Positions 59,815 to 64,000 of a DNA stretch of 64,000 bases are shown here, piece after piece. Source of the stretch: Halobacillus_B sp963739045 (GTDB lineage Bacteria > Bacillota > Bacilli > Bacillales > Halobacillaceae). Below the pieces are notes generated by a model that was given only the letters and a program-made list of their open reading frames with translations, searched no databases and had not been told where the DNA came from. How positions within the stretch are numbered: the stretch's first letter is position 1; every line of letters begins with the position of its first letter. The translations under genes were made by a program, and so were the position numbers. The stretch is taken from the NCBI GenBank assembly GCA_963739045.1, contig CAVTYY010000004.1:806001-870000 (forward strand). The letters are read 5' to 3'.

Positions 59815-60042
59815 ATGAAATCTTCCGATTGGATGAGTAAAAAGATATCTGACTTTAAGAGATTTACTATGACTCTGCTGATACTTAGCAGCTATTTATA
59901 TGTAGGGTCCTTGATTAGCATTTATGAATATCAGAGTACTGCATACTTGTACCTGCTGCCACTCGTTATCTTTGGTTTATGTACAGCATTACTCTTTTCA
60001 TTTAAAATTAAGAAATGGCAGCAAATACAGCAACAGCAGTAA
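59815..60042 (+). CDS. YrhC family small membrane protein
   Basis: The 75-residue product has two membrane spans (about 18-38 and 44-63), a basic start and a glutamine-rich tail, the YrhC layout. B. subtilis yrhC is also next to mtnN. Function unknown. GCAGGAGGTGG precedes the ATG. It faces sigK across a shared stem-loop. Confidence 0.8.
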   Translation: MKSSDWMSKKISDFKRFTMTLLILSSYLYVGSLISIYEYQSTAYLYLLPLVIFGLCTALLFSFKIKKWQQIQQQQ

Positions 60043-60076
60043 TAAGCTCACACGGACTAAACCGTGTGAGCTTATT
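60041..60076. terminator. Stem-loop between yrhC-like gene and sigK
   Basis: A 15-base perfect stem AATAAGCTCACACGG (60041-60055) with CCGTGTGAGCTTATT (60062-60076) lies between convergent genes and overlaps the yrhC-like stop codon. T runs are short on both sides, so it may act as a bidirectional but moderate terminator. Confidence 0.7.
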
Positions 60077-60095
60077 CGTTAAACAGAGAAAGGAG

Positions 60096-60809
60096 TCATC
60101 TACTCTTTCCTTGCTTGCTTTGTTTATAAAATTCGTGAAAGATTTTCATCAGTGCACGCTTTTCAATTCTCGATACATAGCTCCGGGAGATTCCCAGTTC
60201 TTTGGCGATTTCCCGCTGTGTTTTTTCATCTTCCTGGTTTAGTCCATAACGGTAAATAATGACTTCTTTTTCTCTTTCATCAAGAATATTTATGAAATCC
60301 TTAATCTTTTCAAGTTCCATATGGAGCTGAATTTCCTCTACAATATCTACGGAATCTGCCTGAAGGATATCGAGTAAATTCAATTCATTGCCTTCTTTAT
60401 CGTGACCAATGGGATCTTGAAGGGATATGTCTTTATTCATCTTCTTAGTGGAACGTAGATGCATCAAGATTTCATTTTCTATGCATCTTGCAGCATAGGT
60501 AGCCAATTTTGTCCCTTTCCCCGTAGAATAGCTCTCTATGCCTTTTATCAATCCTATCGTTCCTATGGATATAAGGTCTTCAAAATCTTCTTTCGTATTT
60601 TCAAATTTTTTCACAATGTGTGCCACTAAACGAAGATTATGTTCAATCAGCTTATCTCGAGCTTCTTGACTGCCTTCTTGCATCAACTTAAGCTGCTTGG
60701 CTTCTTCCTCGGGAGACAAGGGGCTTGGGAACGCTTGATTCTTTACGTAGGACATGAAAAACAGTGATTCTTTAAAGAAGTACAAGATAGAAGCGATAAT
60801 ACTGCTCAT
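60096..60809 (-). CDS. sigK: RNA polymerase sigma-K factor precursor (intact)
   Basis: Sigma-K drives late mother-cell gene expression in sporulation. The 237-residue product has a 20-residue hydrophobic pro-sequence ending FFMS, followed by YVKNQAFPSPLS, the expected mature start. Region 2 (EHNLRLVAHIVKKFENTKEDFEDLISIGTIGLIKGIESYS-type sequence, about 60-100) and region 4 (TQREIAKELGISRSYVSRIEKRALMK) are complete. The gene is uninterrupted, unlike the skin-split sigK of B. subtilis 168. GAGGAGGTG is eight bases before the ATG, and CATACATAT (complement of 60851-60859) may be part of a sporulation promoter. The processing protease SpoIVFB is encoded at 3992. Confidence 0.97.
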   Translation of the reverse strand: MSSIIASILYFFKESLFFMSYVKNQAFPSPLSPEEEAKQLKLMQEGSQEARDKLIEHNLRLVAHIVKKFENTKEDFEDLISIGTIGLIKGIESYSTGKGTKLATYAARCIENEILMHLRSTKKMNKDISLQDPIGHDKEGNELNLLDILQADSVDIVEEIQLHMELEKIKDFINILDEREKEVIIYRYGLNQEDEKTQREIAKELGISRSYVSRIEKRALMKIFHEFYKQSKQGKSR

Positions 60810-60922
60810 AAGATGCGCACCTCCTCATTATTTAGGCATCTGCCTAACACATATGTATGTGCGATTGGAGGGCTCTGTGCTTGTTCCTTAATAAAAAGAA
60901 TCAAGACTAATCAAGAAGGCAT

Positions 60923-60952
60923 AAAAAAAAGCATGGCTGCCAGGCCATGCTT
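60923..60952 (-). terminator. Rho-independent terminator of the mnh operon
   Basis: On the minus strand AAGCATGGC (complement of 60944-60952) pairs with GCCATGCTT (complement of 60929-60937) and is followed by eight T. The hairpin begins at the mnhG stop codon. Confidence 0.9.
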
Positions 60953-61343
60953 AGTCTTCTTTAGATAACTTATTTTGTTTATCCTCTTTGTACACGGTTG
61001 AATAATAATCGTCTTTTACGCTTTTTTCCCATAATGGAACCCCGCTGCGGTAAGCTGCTCTTGCAATCATGTGTCCTGATACGGGAGCTGTCAACAGAAC
61101 AAATAATATTCCAAGCAGAAGCTTGCCGCTGACAATGTCATACTCTGAATACAAGTAAAGGAAGGCACCTATCATGATACCCGCGACGCCGAGCGTGGAG
61201 CTTTTGGTAGCAGCATGGAGCCTGGCATACACATCGGGGAACCTTAAGATCCCAATCGAACCTGAGATAATAAAAAAAGTACCGATGAGTAGAGATAAAC
61301 AAATGGTAAGATCGAATACTACGTTAATCCACGTCCCGTTCAA
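60951..61343 (-). CDS. mnhG: Mrp-type Na+/H+ antiporter subunit MnhG
   Basis: MnhG (MrpG) is a small subunit of the multisubunit Na+/H+ antiporter. The product has three membrane spans and the signature GILRFPDVYARLHAATKSSTLG, with a charged C-terminal tail. The frame is open from GTG 61352, but that codon directly abuts AAAAGG; TTG 61343 is spaced correctly and gives 130 residues. It overlaps mnhF. Confidence 0.93.
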   Translation of the reverse strand: MNGTWINVVFDLTICLSLLIGTFFIISGSIGILRFPDVYARLHAATKSSTLGVAGIMIGAFLYLYSEYDIVSGKLLLGILFVLLTAPVSGHMIARAAYRSGVPLWEKSVKDDYYSTVYKEDKQNKLSKED

Positions 61344-61635
61344 TAATAACACCCTTTTCTAAGAATTTCGCCAATGCTACCGTACCGATAAATAACAGGA
61401 TTCCAATAAGAAGAATAACATCATTGAACTTCGTGGTAACAAGCAGAATGGCGATTAACCCTGCTAAGGCCATCAAATTAATTCCTATAGTGTCAAGAGC
61501 CACAGCTCTGTCGGGATTAGTTGGCCCGGCAAGTGCTCGGTACAATAAGAGAACGATCGAAATGGATATCCCTATGATGGAAATAATAGTGGTAATGTAT
61601 ATTAATTTCTGGGTGATGTCCAAAAGATGTTCCAT
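61324..61635 (-). CDS. mnhF: Mrp-type Na+/H+ antiporter subunit MnhF
   Basis: MnhF (MrpF) is a 103-residue subunit with three membrane spans and the family pattern YRALAGPTNPDRAVALDTIGINLMAL (about 29-54). In B. subtilis MrpF also takes part in bile salt and sodium efflux. GGAGGTGA lies seven bases before the ATG, overlapping the mnhE stop. Confidence 0.93.
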   Translation of the reverse strand: MEHLLDITQKLIYITTIISIIGISISIVLLLYRALAGPTNPDRAVALDTIGINLMALAGLIAILLVTTKFNDVILLIGILLFIGTVALAKFLEKGVIIERDVD

Positions 61636-62111
61636 TACCGCGTCACCTCCATGATGGCTTTTTCAAAGGTATCCTTAATTTCATTGATGGATTCTTCCAC
61701 GTCGGGTACATCCATTGCGTGAACGAAAATAGTACGATGATCTTCACTAACCGCAATGGAAAGAGTTCCGGGGGTAAGTGTGATTAGATTTGCCAGCAAA
61801 GTGATTTCCCAGTTGCTTTTTAATTCAATGGGAAGCGCAAATATGCCAGGCTCAATATCCAGCTTAGGTTTGTAGACAAGCTTTACAATATCCACGTTAG
61901 CCAGAACTAACTCTCTAATAAACAGGAGAATTAATTTAATTACTTTCCACACACGAATCATGTAAAAAGAATCAGGAATAAAGCGCTGAAAGACAAACAA
62001 TAAGGCAATTCCTAACAAAAATCCTACGAAAAAAGTAGAAAATGAATAGCTTTCACTCAGGAACATCCACATGACCGCAATGATGATATTTAATACAATT
62101 TGAAAGGGCAT
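61635..62111 (-). CDS. mnhE: Mrp-type Na+/H+ antiporter subunit MnhE
   Basis: The 158-residue product has two or three N-terminal membrane spans and a cytoplasmic domain with the MrpE motif ANLITLTPGTLSIAVSEDHRTIFVHAMDV (about 112-140). AAAGGAG precedes the ATG. Its stop overlaps the mnhF start by one base. Confidence 0.94.
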   Translation of the reverse strand: MPFQIVLNIIIAVMWMFLSESYSFSTFFVGFLLGIALLFVFQRFIPDSFYMIRVWKVIKLILLFIRELVLANVDIVKLVYKPKLDIEPGIFALPIELKSNWEITLLANLITLTPGTLSIAVSEDHRTIFVHAMDVPDVEESINEIKDTFEKAIMEVTR

Positions 62112-62117
62112 TGTCGT

Positions 62118-63602
62118 CTACTCCTTTAGTACAGAATCAATATAGATTTGAGGATCCATTAAATATTGAGCAATGGATTCCACAGATGGGTAAAACCATT
62201 CTGCGCCTACGCCAAGTAACACCGAAAGCGAAAGCAATAGACCAATGGGCCAGGCCATACGCGTTGTTTTCTTTTTCCGTTCCGGTTTGACGAGTTCCCC
62301 TTTTTCTCCCCAGAACCCTTGCACAAAAATGCGGATCATTGAGAAGAGGATAAGTAGACTGGAGACTAGAGCGGCCACAACAATTAGAATCTGCTCTTCA
62401 GCTAGGCCGCCTTGTAAAAGCAGTAATTTTCCAATGAATCCGCTAAACGGCGGGAGACCTGCCAGAACTAGAGAAGCAACAAAGAAAAACCAGCCAAGTA
62501 CTGGATAATGATGGATCAAGCCTTTCATTTTTCTTAAATCCGAAGTTCCTGCAGCATAAGTGATTGCCCCGATCAATAAGAAAAGCACACCTTTAATCAC
62601 CATATCGTGGATTAAATAATAAATGGTTCCACTCACAGAAGTTACAGTGAAAATTCCTATACCCATCAGCATAAATCCGACGGCGGGGATGATATTGTAA
62701 GCAATGATTAATTTCACATTATTTGTGGACATCGCCCCTATGACCCCGAAGATCATCGTGAATGCCGCAAGATAGATAAATAATGTATGGGTCAGATCGA
62801 TATTCTGAATAAAGATGAGCGTGAAGACTCTTAAGATGGAGTAGATTCCCACTTTAGTTAATAGAGAGCCAAACAGCGCGGAAACCACAGGATTAGGTAC
62901 CGAATAAGGGTTTGGGAGCCAGTAATACAAAGGAAAAACCGCTGCTTTAGTAGCAAACACGAAAAACAACAGAATAGCAATCGTAGTAAGGATTCCCTTT
63001 TGATCTGCTTCCTGTACCCTTTCTGCAATCTGCGCCATGTTCACTGTACCGACGACCGAATATAAAAACGCTATAGTTGTTACGAACAGCATCGAAGAAA
63101 ATAGATTAATCAGAACGTACTTAATGGATTCTCTAAGCTGGACTCTGCCATTACCTAGAACAATTAAGCCATAAGAAGCCATTAAAAGGACTTCAAAGAA
63201 CACAAACAGGTTAAACAAATCTCCTGTAATAAAAGCTCCGCTTACCCCGGTGATTAACAAAAAGAATAAGCTGTAAAAATAATAATGCTCCTGTTTTTCA
63301 GATAAGGTTTGCGGAGCATAAAACACACAGGCCACAGCAACGATATTCGTGGTTAAGACGAGTGTAATGGAAAGTACATCTGCCACCAGTACAATTCCAT
63401 AAGGAGCTGCCCAATCACCTGTTTCTAATATAATCGATCCACTTGTATGAACTTGCCAGAAAATCCAAGCAACCACTATTAAATTTATCACAGCGATAAC
63501 TTGAGCGGAAATTCGTACAAATTTTATTTTTTTATGGAAGAATGCCAATAGTATGCCTGCCAGCAGGGGCAGGATAATTGGTAGTACTGCTAAATTACTC
63601 AT
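62118..63602 (-). CDS. mnhD: Mrp-type Na+/H+ antiporter subunit MnhD
   Basis: MnhD is one of the two large ion-translocating subunits, homologous to complex I NuoL/M/N. The 494-residue product has about 14 membrane spans, the conserved Glu in FVFFEVLLMASYGLIVLG (about 133-150), Lys-containing ATKAAVFPLYYWLPNPYSVPNP (about 217-238) and MVIKGVLFLLIGA. GAGGGG precedes the ATG; it overlaps mnhC by eight bases. Confidence 0.96.
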   Translation of the reverse strand: MSNLAVLPIILPLLAGILLAFFHKKIKFVRISAQVIAVINLIVVAWIFWQVHTSGSIILETGDWAAPYGIVLVADVLSITLVLTTNIVAVACVFYAPQTLSEKQEHYYFYSLFFLLITGVSGAFITGDLFNLFVFFEVLLMASYGLIVLGNGRVQLRESIKYVLINLFSSMLFVTTIAFLYSVVGTVNMAQIAERVQEADQKGILTTIAILLFFVFATKAAVFPLYYWLPNPYSVPNPVVSALFGSLLTKVGIYSILRVFTLIFIQNIDLTHTLFIYLAAFTMIFGVIGAMSTNNVKLIIAYNIIPAVGFMLMGIGIFTVTSVSGTIYYLIHDMVIKGVLFLLIGAITYAAGTSDLRKMKGLIHHYPVLGWFFFVASLVLAGLPPFSGFIGKLLLLQGGLAEEQILIVVAALVSSLLILFSMIRIFVQGFWGEKGELVKPERKKKTTRMAWPIGLLLSLSVLLGVGAEWFYPSVESIAQYLMDPQIYIDSVLKE

Positions 63603-63933
63603 AGTCGTTACCCCTCAGTTGCTCCATATTATCTGTACCATTAACTTTAGATGCTCGATACGCCAGGACAAGCAATAAACTAGTTACTCCAAAACTGATA
63701 ACAATAGACGTTAGGATTAAAGCCTGCGGGAGCGGGTCCGTATAGTCCTCTACGCCCTCCTTAAGAATAGGTGGGGCTCCGCGTTTAAGCTCTCCCATTG
63801 TTAATATAAACAAATGAGCTCCGTGTGAAATTAATCCTGTTCCAATAATAATGCGAAGAAGCTGCTTTTGGAGGAGGTTATATATACCTGTTGTAAATAA
63901 TATACCTGCAAGGATGGCCATAATGATTTCCAT
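63595..63933 (-). CDS. mnhC: Mrp-type Na+/H+ antiporter subunit MnhC
   Basis: The 112-residue product is the NuoK-like small subunit with three membrane spans and the motif GTGLISHGAHLFIL (about 32-45), followed by the loop with DPLPQALILTSIVISFG. GGAGGATG inside the mnhB end serves as ribosome-binding site. Confidence 0.95.
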   Translation of the reverse strand: MEIIMAILAGILFTTGIYNLLQKQLLRIIIGTGLISHGAHLFILTMGELKRGAPPILKEGVEDYTDPLPQALILTSIVISFGVTSLLLVLAYRASKVNGTDNMEQLRGNDYE

Positions 63934-63935
63934 AA

Positions 63936-64000
63936 CTATTCATCCTCCTTATTGCCGCGAAGTTTGATAAGCCCGTAAATAGCCATGGCAGCAATTCCAA
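63936..64000 (-). CDS. mnhB: Mrp-type Na+/H+ antiporter subunit MnhB, C-terminal end (partial)
   Basis: The minus strand encodes the last 20 or so residues, ending GLIKLRGNKEDE before TAG, running off the window edge. A hydrophobic span followed by a short polar tail fits MnhB, and its place directly before mnhC matches the usual mnhA-G order. The rest of the gene lies outside the window. Confidence 0.8.
   Translation of the reverse strand, partial: GIAAMAIYGLIKLRGNKEDE

Noticed and set aside
60015..60242. A plus-strand 75-codon frame opposite the sigK end
   Set aside because: It lies almost wholly antisense to sigK and starts inside the yrhC-like gene; no ribosome-binding site.
60851..60859. 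Sporulation promoter of sigK
   Set aside because: CATACATAT only partly fits sigma-E or sigma-K -10 patterns and no -35 is visible; mentioned under sigK but not listed.
1..64000. CRISPR arrays, tRNA or rRNA genes, prophage
   Set aside because: No regularly spaced direct repeats, cloverleaf-type sequences with CCA ends, rRNA segments or phage structural genes were seen while reading both strands.

Overview
The window is chromosomal core sequence from a spore-forming, low-GC Gram-positive bacterium of the family Bacillaceae. The evidence is a dense set of sporulation genes (spoIVFA, spoIVFB, spo0B, safA, a YsxE/CotS-type kinase, bofC, spoVB, rsfA, sigK) and gene order that largely follows the mreBCD-to-greA arc of Bacillus subtilis. 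Protein sequences differ clearly from B. subtilis. A NhaD/ArsB-type antiporter and an Mrp (mnh) antiporter operon suggest a halophilic or alkaliphilic lineage such as Halobacillus or a relative. That genus-level guess is inference.

Layout. 1-4855: cell shape and septum placement (mreC, mreD, minC, minD), then the spoIVFA-spoIVFB sigma-K processing pair. 4864-7361: RNase G and the L21-Prp-L27 ribosomal operon with an L21 leader. 7490-10796: spo0B, obgE, pheB, pheA. 10968-15839: spore coat safA and a kinase-like gene, nadE, a YhcN/YlaJ lipoprotein, yebC, bofC. 16420-20747: ruvAB, queA, tgt, yajC. 20796-25401: membrane proteins, spoVB and comN. 25597-34009: secDF, lapA, recJ, apt, relA, dtd. 34326-39317: an SH3-repeat amidase and T-box-controlled hisS-aspS. 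39381-39595: 6S RNA. 39721-44671: rsfA, rarA, then the sulfur/tRNA-thiolation group cymR-yrvO-mnmA. 45506-50650: yrrB, recD2, a TIM-barrel protein, a tiny zinc-ribbon protein and an AI-2E-family permease. 51079-60042: T-box-controlled alaS, ireB-ruvX-yrzB, mltG, yrrM, udk, greA, yrrS, mtnN, yrhC. 60096-60809: an intact sigK on the minus strand. 60951-64000: the distal part of an mnhB-G operon on the minus strand, with mnhB cut by the window edge.

The genes connect in several ways. The intramembrane protease SpoIVFB, its inhibitor partner SpoIVFA, the timing regulator BofC and the substrate pro-sigma-K are all encoded here. Prp lies directly before L27, whose N-terminus carries the Prp cleavage motif. 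CymR, YrvO and MnmA link cysteine metabolism to tRNA 2-thiolation. Two aminoacyl-tRNA synthetase units are under T-box control: alaS reads tRNA-Ala, while the hisS-aspS leader looks tuned to tRNA-Asp.

No CRISPR array, phage, complete insertion sequence, tRNA or rRNA gene was seen. The least explained DNA is in the gene-free intervals. These hold two copies of a palindromic, terminator-like dispersed repeat (15881-15975 and 34211-34301), an inverted pair of another, GC-rich repeat (44762-45311), a degenerate third repeat (about 16200-16330) and a possible structured segment after dtd. I found no convincing new multi-gene system; the window is mainly conserved housekeeping and sporulation DNA.
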